A DNA stretch of 64,000 nucleotides, taken from positions 62,001-126,000 of the forward strand of contig JASANH010000367.1 in the NCBI GenBank assembly GCA_030248295.1, given 5' to 3'. The position numbers were made by a program, and so were the translations under genes. This DNA comes from Mesodorylaimus sp. YZB2_4. Lineage: Eukaryota > Nematoda > Enoplea > Dorylaimida > Dorylaimidae. The notes under the pieces are model-generated. The model ran no database searches, was not told the origin of the DNA, and was given only the letters and a program-made list of their open reading frames with translations. Shown one piece after another: positions 8,394 to 17,892 of this stretch (positions are counted from its first letter, which is position 1; the number at the start of each line of letters is the position of its first letter).

Positions 8394-9731
8394 TCACTGA
8401 ACTGACACGTTACCGTCAGAATACAATAGCAGAGTACGTTTAAATTTCAAAAGCACCAGAACCACAACAGTGTAATCACGTTCGATTGCTGTATTGTAAT
8501 CCATACGAAGACGAAACGTAGCCAGCTCGCGAGGCGAATGCAACGAGCTGGTGCATTCATCCCACTTTTCCAAATTGTAGCCAATAATTGTGAATCCGTT
8601 ACAGTAAGCCGTCTGATCGAGAAAACTTACACCAGCACGTTCCAAAATACAACCAGTCGATCTCAGGTAGGACATGTACAAACGCGAAACATCACCCTTT
8701 GAAAAATCTGCCTGGTAATTCTCCCCCACAACTACACCATTTTTCTCCAGTGAAATCGACTTGAGGTTGTTATGCATATAATAGAATGGGTTCTCCTTGA
8801 CTGCTCCAGACATTGGCTGTTTTGTCATCACAATAAACATTTGACTTGGTGACAAACCCTGATAGATCTCCGCATCTATGCTGTACACCTTGGGTGCCAA
8901 TAGAATTGACTTGACTTGGGTATCGAAATAATCATATTGTGCTGGCGTACGCAAGTGTGTGCGTTGCAGCACTGCTATCGTGTCATCGTGAGGTCTGATT
9001 CTCTTGACGTGCAAGTAGGCCTTCTCAATGCTAATACTAAACTGCCTTTGCTTTGCTGGCGGTTTCTCTTGTGAAAACAAAATTACAAACTCTGGCCTAT
9101 TCCTATGCAATTTTAAAATTATATCAGCGTTGGGCATAATATACTTTCTAATTTTGAAAAAATCCACTGGCAAAATGCCCATCAGACGACCAGTTATACC
9201 GAGCAAGAATTGTTCCATACGTTTAATGGCATTCGGATTGTTTGTACCCTTGGCAATATCAGCCGCTGTATCGTCCATCCATCCGGCACTTTTCAGCAAT
9301 GACTGTCGAGTTTCGTACGAATAATTGGATATGATCGAATTGTAGCTAATGAATGGGAGGGCACCGTTCGGAGCAACCACCAGTGTATTATTAATCAGAA
9401 CTTGTGCACTCGAAAATAAACTGGCCAAAACATTATTGACCAATCCCACCTTGTCATTCATTTTTATCGGACGATCTTCCACATTTTCTTCCACGTAACT
9501 AATTTTCAATTCCACTTCGAGTAGAGTTGGACTTAAATCAGTCAAGTAACCTTCGACAATAGGGATATGAAAGTCTATACTCGAGTTTACGTCAGAACTT
9601 GGAAGGGGAACTGAGCATGGTATAATGTCCAAACGCGTTTCAGCCAGTGCTTTTTCCACATACTTGCCCTCGAATGGATTAATATCTGCCACGCTTACTG
9701 GCAGTTCGAGTTGATCCTCTTTTTCCGACAT
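8394..9731 (-). CDS. Polinton double jelly-roll major capsid protein
   Basis: The preferred start is ATG 9731 (M-S-E-K), giving 445 residues; the open frame extends 13 codons further without ATG. The pattern matches the capsid protein of invertebrate Polintons, often annotated F54H12.2-like: an early I-D-F-H-I-P strand, Y-L-T-D-L-S-P-T-L-L-E-V-E-L-K-I, V-G-L-V-N-N-V-L-A-S-L-F-S, I-N-N-T-L-V, N-Y-S-Y-E-T and A-G-W-M-D-D. It would form the hexon-like shell. Its start overlaps the end of the basic-protein gene by 53 bases. Copy 2 has lost this ATG and has an internal stop. Confidence 0.88.
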   Translation of the reverse strand: MSEKEDQLELPVSVADINPFEGKYVEKALAETRLDIIPCSVPLPSSDVNSSIDFHIPIVEGYLTDLSPTLLEVELKISYVEENVEDRPIKMNDKVGLVNNVLASLFSSAQVLINNTLVVAPNGALPFISYNSIISNYSYETRQSLLKSAGWMDDTAADIAKGTNNPNAIKRMEQFLLGITGRLMGILPVDFFKIRKYIMPNADIILKLHRNRPEFVILFSQEKPPAKQRQFSISIEKAYLHVKRIRPHDDTIAVLQRTHLRTPAQYDYFDTQVKSILLAPKVYSIDAEIYQGLSPSQMFIVMTKQPMSGAVKENPFYYMHNNLKSISLEKNGVVVGENYQADFSKGDVSRLYMSYLRSTGCILERAGVSFLDQTAYCNGFTIIGYNLEKWDECTSSLHSPRELATFRLRMDYNTAIERDYTVVVLVLLKFKRTLLLYSDGNVSVQ

Positions 9732-9975
9732 TCTTTCTTGGCGCTGGCTTCTTTCCCGCCACACGTCCACGCTTCGAGACTACTTTTCCTTTCTTGGCTG
9801 GTGCCTTGGTATTATTCTTTTTCTTCTTCTGAGTAGTCGGCGTCGTAGTCGTGGTGGCTCGCTTCTTCCTCACTGGCACTTTTCCACCCAAATATTTCAT
9901 AGGAATTAAATGAAGTCTTTCCACTGGGTTCTGAGACTGCGAACTTATATGCAGTGAGCCGAGTTTACTTTCCAT
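9679..9975 (-). CDS. highly basic core-like protein
   Basis: The start is set at ATG 9975 (M-E-S-K), giving 98 residues; the open frame begins eight codons earlier at a TTG. After residue 35 it is almost all Lys, Arg, Thr, Pro and Ala (runs such as T-T-T-T-T, K-K-K-K, A-P-A-K-K-G-K), ending K-R-G-R-Y. This is what a DNA-condensing virion core protein looks like (compare adenovirus core proteins by composition only). Its last 53 bases also encode the capsid N-terminus in another frame. A TATA box lies 51 bases upstream. Confidence 0.65.
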   Translation of the reverse strand: MESKLGSLHISSQSQNPVERLHLIPMKYLGGKVPVRKKRATTTTTPTTQKKKKNNTKAPAKKGKVVSKRGRVAGKKPAPRKNVGKRGSTRTASKRGRY

Positions 9976-10025
9976 GAAGCCAACATGACAACCAAACAAT
10001 GAGAATGTCGAATGAAAAGTGCGAG

Positions 10026-10033
10026 ATTTTATA
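10026..10033 (-). promoter_or_regulatory. TATA box embedded in minor-capsid stop codon
   Basis: The minus strand reads TATAAAAT. Its TAA is the stop codon of the minor capsid gene (10029-10031), and it sits 51 bases above the basic-protein ATG. Copy 2 keeps the same sequence at about 31151-31158. Confidence 0.6.
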
Positions 10034-10430
10034 CACGTTTAAAAGTCAGTAAGAGGATGAAATCACTCGTCAACTGCTGCACCACTTTACCGTCATCATC
10101 AGTAATTGATACCGTAATATACTCGATATTATCCTTGCATACATTGAAGAAAACGGGTCTAGGGGTCCACAAATTTGAATTGGGCAAGAAACCAATAATG
10201 GGTAGCTTGCGATTATCATAGGGGGATGGGGTAACAATATCGCAAGTTATGTGACACGGGGGCACATTACTCGGGATTGGGGAAAACAGGTGACAGGCTG
10301 AAATGGCCACCTTGAAATTCAGCATGTCAGACAGCGGAGTTGATAAAATATTCGTAAAATGACTCGGTACATTATCTGGAAAATATTCCTTACTCCCTCT
10401 ACTACAAAGATGCAAGTTAAACGGATTCAT
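10029..10430 (-). CDS. penton-like minor capsid protein
   Basis: This 133-residue protein starts at ATG 10430, which overlaps the integrase stop by four bases (ATGA). N-terminal N-L-H-L-C-S-R and Y-F-P-D-N-V-P-S-H-F-T, then V-A-I-S-A, and a closing I-T-V-S-I-T-D-D-D-G-K-V-V...L-T-F-K-R-V follow the pattern of the small single jelly-roll protein encoded next to Polinton major capsid genes. It should cap capsid vertices. The element-specific pattern supports the call; fold-level proof is not available here. Confidence 0.65.
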   Translation of the reverse strand: MNPFNLHLCSRGSKEYFPDNVPSHFTNILSTPLSDMLNFKVAISACHLFSPIPSNVPPCHITCDIVTPSPYDNRKLPIIGFLPNSNLWTPRPVFFNVCKDNIEYITVSITDDDGKVVQQLTSDFILLLTFKRV

Positions 10431-12462
10431 GCTGTGAAATCTTCTTCAGATATCCAGGCGTCGTCTTCGGGACCGTATCCTTGGAATCGAACCAAATATT
10501 GCTTTTTCCCGTCTTTGCCTTTACGTTGGCGAATAACTTTTTCAATTCTGTACTCTGTCGGCGCTGACACCTTTTGCAATTCTGGTTCGTAAAAAGCGCC
10601 TGAAAAGAATGCCACTTGGCTTTCGGGTGGTGAGATTATTGTTATTCAGACAAATTACCTTTGAGAAGGCGTCCTCTATGATCCTTGACACGGTACTGTA
10701 TTTGGTCTCGATAGGCTAGAACACTATGGATCTGATAAACTTGAAAACTCCACTGCACATCGTAACCCTTATGACCAACGACGGGTCTCTGCATCGATAT
10801 TCTGACATAGTCATCGACTGCATATTTCGGTTCGTGTGGGACAGTGTCAGTCATTGGGTACATCCTTTCTCGAATGACGTCGGCGTCGGTGTCAGTGACG
10901 TCGGCTGGTGCCATCCCAATCGTTCTATGATAGGACCGGTTGTATGACTCAACCAAAGGTTGCAACACATCAATGTATCGTTTGGTCTTTCGATCCAGTA
11001 GATAGCGCATCAGCATTGACTTGAATGTTCTTTGAACCTATGACAACGCGTTTTCTGAACAAGTCGAAACATGCTTCACACTCTTACCCTCTCTACTGTA
11101 GATGCCTTCTTTTCTGAATAAGTAGAATAGTGACGAAGAATACCCAAAGTTTTATAGAGCTTCTTCATTCTTGAATTGTAAAATTCAGTCTAAAAATGTT
11201 CATATGTACGTAAAGTTTTTGAAAAGTTTAGTAAACTTACCCCCTTGTCCGTATGAAGATACAACGGTCGACTCTTTGGGTCGCTGTACACTTTCACAAA
11301 TGCATCATGCATCGTATCACTACCTAAAATAACGAAAATTTAAATTGGCGGAAACAATTTGGAGTTTAAACCTCACTTTTATTTTTGAGCGGGATTACTG
11401 TAAGTACTTTTGAAAATAAATCAATAATGAAAAGTAAAAACTTGTATCCATCATTGTCATCTTTGTAAATTGACAAGTCGGATAGATCAGCTTCATGAAT
11501 TTCATTGACTTTGTGAACATAAATTCGGTTGGTTGGAAATTTCAAACGAGGTGGTTTAGTCAGTTGATAAGACTCTTGAGTCGTGAGGAAATCAGCCGCA
11601 CGTTTACGAGTTAACCCTGGCACAGCACGTGCAAGTTTGGCTTGGCCACCAAATGCACCCTTCGAATTTGGTGTTTTATACACATTCTCCAACTCTTCCA
11701 TTTTATTCTAAAAAGCAGGAATCGAAGAAACATTCATAAGCATATACAGAACCATGTCATCACGCGTAACCTCCTTCTCGTGACCGAGCTTACGTCGTTA
11801 GTGGCAGAACCTTCGAAAAAATCTAAAACACTTTTAGTGCAGTTCACGCATCCTCCTTTCCCGCAGCAACAAAGGCATAAGTGAGAATACAACATGTCAC
11901 AATACACCTTCGCTAGAATTGAATTTCTACGCGTCTCACTATTCTGCATCACAGGAACATCCCCCGTTTTATTGATTTCCTCCTGCGACGGAGGCTGGAG
12001 TGATGGAGGATATAGAACTTGATTTGTATTGTTGATGTGAGACACTGGGAAAATTTTTGTACCAGCCACATCGATTCCATTTTCTCCTCCAGCTACGACC
12101 ATTGTGGGAGGCTGCTTCATCTCTGGAGTGATCGTTGGATGCGTAGCCTCTTCCTGCTTGGCGGGCCATTCTTCCGGTAAGATACCCAGAACGTACATCT
12201 TGAGTTCTTCATCAATGTAAAGTGGGTGAAACTGGGCCTGATTCTTCAGCGACTGGCAAACGTGACGTGGTCCAACAACTTCACCGCAGCCAGAACATGT
12301 TCGGTGTGTTTTGATATGTCTAAAATAGAGAGAGTAGTGTAAAGTAAAAACCATGCGTCTTACAAGAACATACCGAGAGCGATTTGAATAACTTAAAATT
12401 TCTGAGCAAATAGAACAGTACCAAGCATTTGGGTCGGCGGCAGTAAGACGACGGGACGACAT
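10427..12462 (-). CDS. Polinton integrase with zinc finger and chromodomain, seven exons, open
   Basis: Exons on the minus strand are 12462-12374, 12319-11794, 11707-11377, 11323-11241, 11189-11088, 11037-10659 and 10599-10427. They sum to 1683 bases, so splicing gives 560 residues with every phase consistent. Domains are an N-terminal Cys/His finger (C-S-I-C...H...C-S-G-C-G...C); a zinc-poor linker; an integrase core with Asp in E-A-D-L-S-D-L, Asp in H-T-D-K-G and Glu in T-V-E-R (34 residues between the last two); and a C-terminal chromodomain (Y-R-I-E-K-V-I-R...Y-L-V-R-F-Q-G-Y...W-I-S-E-E-D-F). It would insert linear element DNA, with the chromodomain steering to marked chromatin. All introns are 47-86 bases with GT-AG ends. 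Confidence 0.85.
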
Positions 12463-13231
12463 TTTTAACTTTGCCGGACTAAGATCAGACAGTCACTTAA
12501 ATACTTTAGGAAGTCTCGTCTTTGACAGCTGATTGAATTCCAGTCACAAGACACCGTGACTGTCTAGACACGCTATTATGATTCATGTTACAGTACGCTG
12601 CCAGAAACATGTTTGGACTTGTCTACTGTATAGAAACACGTCACTATGACTCATTTTTCGTGATGCCGACGAAAACTTGTTTGGACATTCGATTTCACAT
12701 TTGCTATATAAAAATGCGACAGTATACTGAAAATTAGAAGTTTGAACCAACGAAACCGTGTTTGGGTAGAAATGAACGCTATTACTTTCGCTATATGTGG
12801 TGGCTGGGTGGCGCAAGCAAGCATCGGTCCATACTCGGAAATGGGCCTTGCCCACTCTAAGAAACGTGCTAAACATTTAGCATTCCACCGCCTCATTTTA
12901 CACTTGCAAACGCTGTCGTTGCATGTGTTATCGACAACTATTCCCCGCCATGACTATACGGTAAGAACTGAACTGGTATTGAACGGATAAACAGCTCAAG
13001 TGTACATGCGCAGTAGGAATCATGCTGCAGCAAAAGCCCTTTTTGATTAAAATATTTTATACTTTTTCAGCGATTGTCGGAAATATTGGCAGAGGGCGGT
13101 AAAAACATTACTGAACGGAATCTGACAATGTATAAATGACGTGTAGAATGTAGAATGTAGTTAGAATGTATAACATGTATTTCATGTAGTAATGACAATA
13201 TTTTATTTCTATAAAACCGAATCGAATCATT
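12463..13231. other. non-coding region upstream of integrase, shared with copy 2
   Basis: No ORF here is credible. The stretch from 12463 to about 13120 matches copy 2 (28240-28927) in reverse, so it belongs to the element end. It holds near-palindromic AAACNTGTTTGG-like motifs at about 12605, 12673 and 12753, a TATA-like TATATAAAA at about 12709, and a TATTTAA just above the integrase start on the minus strand. A perfect terminal inverted repeat partner was not found at the left side of copy 1, which may lie outside the window. Confidence 0.5.
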
Positions 13232-13432
13232 TTAGTTGATTTTGAGCACATTTAACATTACTCGAAACAAGCTGACAACTGTCTCAGCGGATGCAATGAA
13301 ACAATTCATATCAGTAATCAACACTATCTTAACTGGCTTCAGGGTGTACGAGTCAATTTCAAATAGGATGGCATGCTTGATATTGTTGGCTGATAGAAAG
13401 TAGCGTAATTGGTCCGGGTTGTCGTGAGTTAG
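13232..13432 (-). CDS. unknown ORF fragment, no start seen
   Basis: About 64 codons are open on the minus strand, ending TAA at 13232, with normal amino-acid composition (F-L-S-A-N-N-I-K-H-A-I-L, T-D-M-N-C-F). The upstream end runs into a GTGAGTTA-type short repeat containing stops, so a start or splice junction is missing. No family recognised. Confidence 0.3.
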   Translation of the reverse strand, partial: LTHDNPDQLRYFLSANNIKHAILFEIDSYTLKPVKIVLITDMNCFIASAETVVSLFRVMLNVLKIN

Positions 13433-13461
13433 TTAGTGAGTTAGTGAGTTAGTCGTGAGTG

Positions 13462-13500
13462 TTATATGAAGCGTACACAACGTGTGTACGCTTCATATAA
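13462..13500. repeat. perfect 18-bp inverted repeat, 3-base loop
   Basis: Arms 13462-13479 and 13483-13500 are exact reverse complements around the loop ACG. The right arm encodes the last residues of the membrane-protein ORF and its stop lies in the left arm. A short (TTAGTGAG)-like repeat directly abuts it (about 13428-13460). Confidence 0.95.
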
Positions 13501-13869
13501 AATTAAAATTTCGTCAGACGTATACCGGTAACAGGGTTTTTCATCTTGAATCAATTCGTAAACATTCTGTTCATTATTGGAGCAAAAATAAGTTTCGCTA
13601 TTGACGTGTGTACAGTTTATAATTCCACGTTGCACAGTTGCATCTCGGTCATCGACTTTTTCAATCCGTAGGCAATCAGTTGCATTAAAAATTTCCGTAT
13701 GAGTTGAATATTTTTCGAATATACGTGAAAATATAACCAGAATCATAAACACTGTTACTATAATATTAGTTATTAATATCTTATCGAAATAATTCAATCT
13801 TCTTGGTCTTTGAACACTAGCCAATAACTCCGTCATTTCGTGCAGGAATGGGTTACGGCCAGCCATCAT
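13462..13869 (-). CDS. single-pass membrane protein, family unknown
   Basis: This 135-residue ORF starts from the second of two adjacent ATGs (13869) just after a CCCCTTTTCAG-like acceptor, so an upstream exon is possible. A hydrophobic segment (I-L-I-T-N-I-I-V-T-V-F-M-I-L-V-I-F) at about residues 30-46 is followed by an ectodomain-like region with N-A-T and N-C-T glycosylation sites and five cysteines. The topology looks like type II. The C-terminal codons coincide with the 18-bp hairpin. It could be a virus-like element gene or host; I do not recognise it. Confidence 0.4.
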   Translation of the reverse strand: MMAGRNPFLHEMTELLASVQRPRRLNYFDKILITNIIVTVFMILVIFSRIFEKYSTHTEIFNATDCLRIEKVDDRDATVQRGIINCTHVNSETYFCSNNEQNVYELIQDEKPCYRYTSDEILILYEAYTRCVRFI

Positions 13870-13920
13870 GATCTGAAAAGGGGGAAATGAGGTTAGTTTA
13901 CATACATTTATCGAAGTCAT

Positions 13921-14783
13921 GATAAGATATTAAATATTTAAATTCTACAGCATACGATGACGTGTGAGTCTTCGGACTAAGACTTTATCCCGACTTGTTG
14001 TCACTTCCAAATTGGCGCAACATAGCAGACATAACAGACCCTTTATATGTGAAGGCGGGAAATTCAAAAAACCTCGCTGCGTCATAGAAGCGTCACTTAA
14101 GCTGGATTTGAATTTGACATGTGTCAATCATGTAATCACATGGATGATACTGGGTATGGACAGTGAGTACCGCCGATATGGTCATTGGCTGGGTCAGTAA
14201 TGTGAGCCAGTACTGTACATTGGCTAAGGGTGGGCTGTCTTGACCTCACCCACCCTGGGTAACCTGGGTGAGTAACAGTGACCTGCTCGCTCCTATACTA
14301 CTCCGATTATCTCTTCACTGGCTTGTTTGAAAACACCAAGAAGGACGGAAAATGTTGAAAATATCGCTTGCTTGGTATAAAAATTCTTTGAAAATGGCGA
14401 TCTACTTCCCGTGTCCAACAGACAACAACTGCACACATTTTCTAGGCTCCGTCCTGCGAGGCCCAGAAAACTTGCAATAAGCAGTCTTTGAACCTGCGCA
14501 TCAAAAGTCCTTGAAAGCCAGTATAGTATACTACAGCTACAGTAAAGCTACAGTATACTTTTAAATTTCGCGCACTTTAGCTGCTTACGACAGATTTCAT
14601 GGCTCTCCTAGAACGTAGCCCTCGTCATGTGCGCAGGGAAGGGGGCATGGCTATACTATATGTGATAAATCACTGGCTCGCACCGCCGCTCGCGCCCCCT
14701 AGCGGTATGAATCAGTCACTGAGGGCACGAGACGGCGTGAAGGCTCGGAAAGGAATAATAACAAATGAACAGTGCCAAGAGGC
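13921..14783. other. no supportable gene
   Basis: I see only short frames here. A small inverted repeat (CACCCA...TGGGTG) lies near 14247-14270. Confidence 0.5.
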
Positions 14784-15235
14784 ATGAAATCAGCCATATA
14801 TGGTTAAATGCTAAGGAAATTGTACTATGGTAATTTAGCGAATATTTTGAATTTGCCGCCGATCAGGTTTGGTGTCTTGGTGTCTGCTAGAAGCGTCAAA
14901 AAGTAACCATCAGCCAGACTATGGTCGGATCCTCGTTCTTTCGTTGCTCCGTAATTAAGTCTAGTGAATCGCGACAGCGAATGTAAAAATAAAAACACTA
15001 CTAGTAATAAGATGTTCATAAAACACCAGCTGCAATGAAAGAGTGGATTAGCGATGCAGAAGATTGAGCCATGATCGATAGAACGAGGATCCGACCATAG
15101 TCTGGCTGATGGTTACTTTTTGGCGCTTCTAGCAGACACCAAGACACCAAACCTGATCGGCGGCAAATTCAAAATATTCGCTAAATTACCATATTCCAAT
15201 TTCCTTGGCAGTTAACCATATATGGCTGATTTCAT
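14784..15235. mobile_element. foldback MITE, 156-bp inverted arms
   Basis: Arms 14784-14939 and 15080-15235 are inverted copies with only a few mismatches, separated by 140 bases without coding potential. The ends read ATGAAATCAGCC and its complement. I cannot fix a target-site duplication. The size and structure fit a non-autonomous foldback DNA element. Confidence 0.8.
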
Positions 15236-15274
15236 ATATTTGAACCCTATATGCCCAAAAACCCGCCGTAAAAA

Positions 15275-15657
15275 CTAAGCTGTCTGATCCAATGATAATT
15301 GTGTGTCGTCAAATGAGAAAAATATTTTGGTTAGTTCATCCAATCGATTTGTAGCATTCTTTAAAATTTGAGCCCGATTTTGTCCACCGCCGAGATAACC
15401 CAAAGTTTCGAAATTCTTTGCAATTTCATTCACCCCCGCTTTTTTCGCGCGTTTCGACGAGATCGTTTACGGTTTTCGCGATGCTTTGAAACGTTTGCGG
15501 GAACCAGGCCAGTCAAAGTTGAAGTTTCATTAAATCTGAAATAGCCCCCAGATACTGTAATGGGGCCAGTCACACAATTAGTCATTTCGCGCAATGGTCT
15601 GTGGACATTGTTCGGCAACTCGGTTGAAATAGGCGTAAAATCTTGTTCATACGACAT
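15275..15657 (-). pseudogene. unknown small protein with one frame change
   Basis: An ATG at 15657 opens a frame (M-S-Y-E-Q-D-F) that becomes Arg/Lys-rich. It reaches a stop near 15430 and is continued in the next frame by plausible coding (L-G-Y-L-G-G-G-Q-N-R-A, L-D-E-L-T-K) to TAG at 15275. The change falls in an A-run/G-run (about 15435-15446), a typical indel site or sequencing weak point. Total is about 125 residues. A 17-base C tract (minus strand) ends three bases before the ATG. No family recognised. Confidence 0.35.
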
Positions 15658-15660
15658 GGT

Positions 15661-15677
15661 GGGGGGGGGGGGGGGGG
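15661..15677. repeat. G17 homopolymer
   Basis: Seventeen consecutive G on the plus strand, directly upstream of the minus-strand ATG at 15657. A similar G-rich tract occurs at about 28371-28394. Confidence 0.9.
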
Positions 15678-15699
15678 TAACGAGGGATGTAGAACGAAA

Positions 15700-17700
15700 A
15701 GACGCTTCTCAAGATCTACTCTATCGTTTCGAAGCGAATGGCGATCGTTTGCTATGTAGGATGAAGGGCTGCTATGCGTTGTGCAACATACGGTCCGTAT
15801 GACCCCAGGGGAAGTGTATACGGTTACCAGGCACACGTCACACGATAATAACCTGCAGAGATGTGCTGTAGGATACAAAATTATGCAGTGCATAATTCGT
15901 ATAAGTTATGCTTGGTTGATGCAGAGTAAAATCCTCAGTAAGGTGATATAGTTGGCGCCAGGTTTTTAAAGTTACTAGGCGGCCAAATCTATCACCCTAA
16001 AAGGATTTTATTTTAAAAAATCAGTGCAAATGAAAAGTGTTTAAAATGATAAAAATACACGATTTAAACCCAAGCCACCCACAAACCGACCTCATGATCG
16101 ATCGAATGAATGTACATATTTTGCTGTAGTAGCGTCAAGTGATCGAGTCATGGCTGACAGGGGAGAAGACTCTTCATGAAAAAGGCTAGATGGATGTTGC
16201 ACCCAGCGCGCCCCATCGAAATACACTGGAAAGTTGGGATGGTAACATTGGTTAATCATGGAGCATTCAAGTAAAAGCCAATACCTTACGACGATTCTTG
16301 ACCATACGAAATGTTGATGGCATCAGAGGCAACGAAACAGTTGATCTACATGACACAATATACTGTACGTACATGCTTTCCTAATTCCCAATCACTGACC
16401 AACTTACTCCATGAACACGTTTTTACTACCTGCATCCATCCTTCATCTCGGCTTCCTTAAGCACTGATAATAAGGAATTGACGGAGAAGGCGATCAAATT
16501 TCATGATAATTGGCTCATTTTTAGAAAAAGTTCCCGATAATCTGTCCGCTCGACCAATTTCCTTTCTGACGAGTCATGATGATGGACCCGAGAGGCGGCT
16601 AAATGAATTAATGTTTCAAGCTCCTGCTTTCTTGAAGGCAAGGCATCAATTTGTATGATTTGGCTGGTCCATGCCGTGAAATTTTTTAGAGCAGTAGAAG
16701 ACCTTACCACTACTATAATCATTGCATAGTGGCTCAGTCCACAAAATTATTCGCGCATCGAGTGGTCAAAATATTAATCGCACAACACAGCCCCGTAAGG
16801 CATTTCGGGAAACGGCTATCTCTAAATCACAATAATAATGGTCAGATTCATGTACTACATATGTTTGACTAGGCAAAATCACCTCAGAGCAAACGCGTTA
16901 CGCTGTACAGTAGCTGCACTTTTTATCGCTTGTGACTAAAGATTCTTGTGGTTTCTGCTACAGCAGCACTGTAATAATTGTCATTGGATACCAGAAGCGG
17001 TTTTACTTGACATAACATGCTGTGGTGACATGATGAACATAATTCCAGGAAAAATGCTGAACTAAAAATATGCTGTCCGAAAGAATATTATATGTATGCA
17101 TCAGCAGGTTTTCGCAGTTGCCCGAAAAACTTCTCTTATAACGATCAACAGGTCAGGCATCCCAGCGCAATGGGCTTCCCTTACAGATTTAGAACTTTAG
17201 AACGTCTTTTCACATTCCCGAAATGCTATGAGTAAAGTAGCTGAGCGCTTCTATCTTTGATCAGTTAGTTTTGATAAGAGGGCCATGCTCGACTGGGTTA
17301 GAACATTAGTAAGAAGATGCAAAAGGGATATGCCCAAGGAACATCGCTATTGTCAAGAAATTTTATATCAAACATTTCTCATAAAACTACCAGCCCAGCT
17401 CTTTTCAATCAAATCAATCAACCATTTTTCAAATTCGGCAAAACTGCCTGCTGACGGGCGAATCTTCTCAAGATCTCCGTAAATAGTTTGAAAATGTTGA
17501 ATATCTGAGTAGCTCGATCGATGACATTGACGATGTCATGGGTTTGAGAGATTCGATAAAAATACCTCAAAGACAAAGCCTTAAACGTTTTTCGAGGTCT
17601 TGACCAAGATCAAAATTTTCCAAAGCCGCACGGTTTAGTAAAAACAATTTTGATTTCCAACTTGGCTCAGCTGCATAAGATCGACCTATGGCGCCCACAA
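15700..17700. other. no supportable gene
   Basis: Short frames only. The minus-strand 73-codon ORF at 16501-16722 has ordinary composition but no recognisable pattern or context. Confidence 0.45.
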
Positions 17701-17701
17701 T

Positions 17702-17892
17702 CAGAAAAAGCTAGAGTCTGAATTAGTAGCCAATGATCTGCGTGATCTGAAAGATCATGGTAGACAAGCCCATGATTTTACAGGAGAAAAAGCTCGAAAC
17801 CTTGTGCTGAAAGAGCGATTTATTCCGGGTTTAGCCGTGTCTGATCAACCTAATCCTGATTTAAAACTCTGGAAGATTGCTCAGATTGACTG
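17702..17892 (+). pseudogene. LTR-retrotransposon Gag-like fragment
   Basis: This open stretch of 63 codons ends TGA at 17890. It carries L-R-D-L-K-D-H, an A-x-x-F-T-G-E-K-A-R spacer and L-K-E-R-F-I-P-G-L followed by a P-D-L segment. This is the pattern of the C-terminal half of retrotransposon Gag (L-R-D-L...R-F-I-x-G-L). No polymerase of the same element is seen nearby. The call rests on one short pattern. Confidence 0.35.

Noticed and set aside
9028-9324. 98-codon plus-strand ORF inside the capsid gene
   Set aside because: It is a shadow of the conserved minus-strand capsid frame. It recurs in copy 2 only because the capsid sequence does.
1-13120. Terminal inverted repeats of copy 1
   Set aside because: The integrase-side end has no inverted match near the left side of the window. 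The left terminus may lie before base 1.
15661-15677. Telomeric or G-quadruplex array
   Set aside because: It is a single homopolymer run with no repeated unit and no spaced G blocks.
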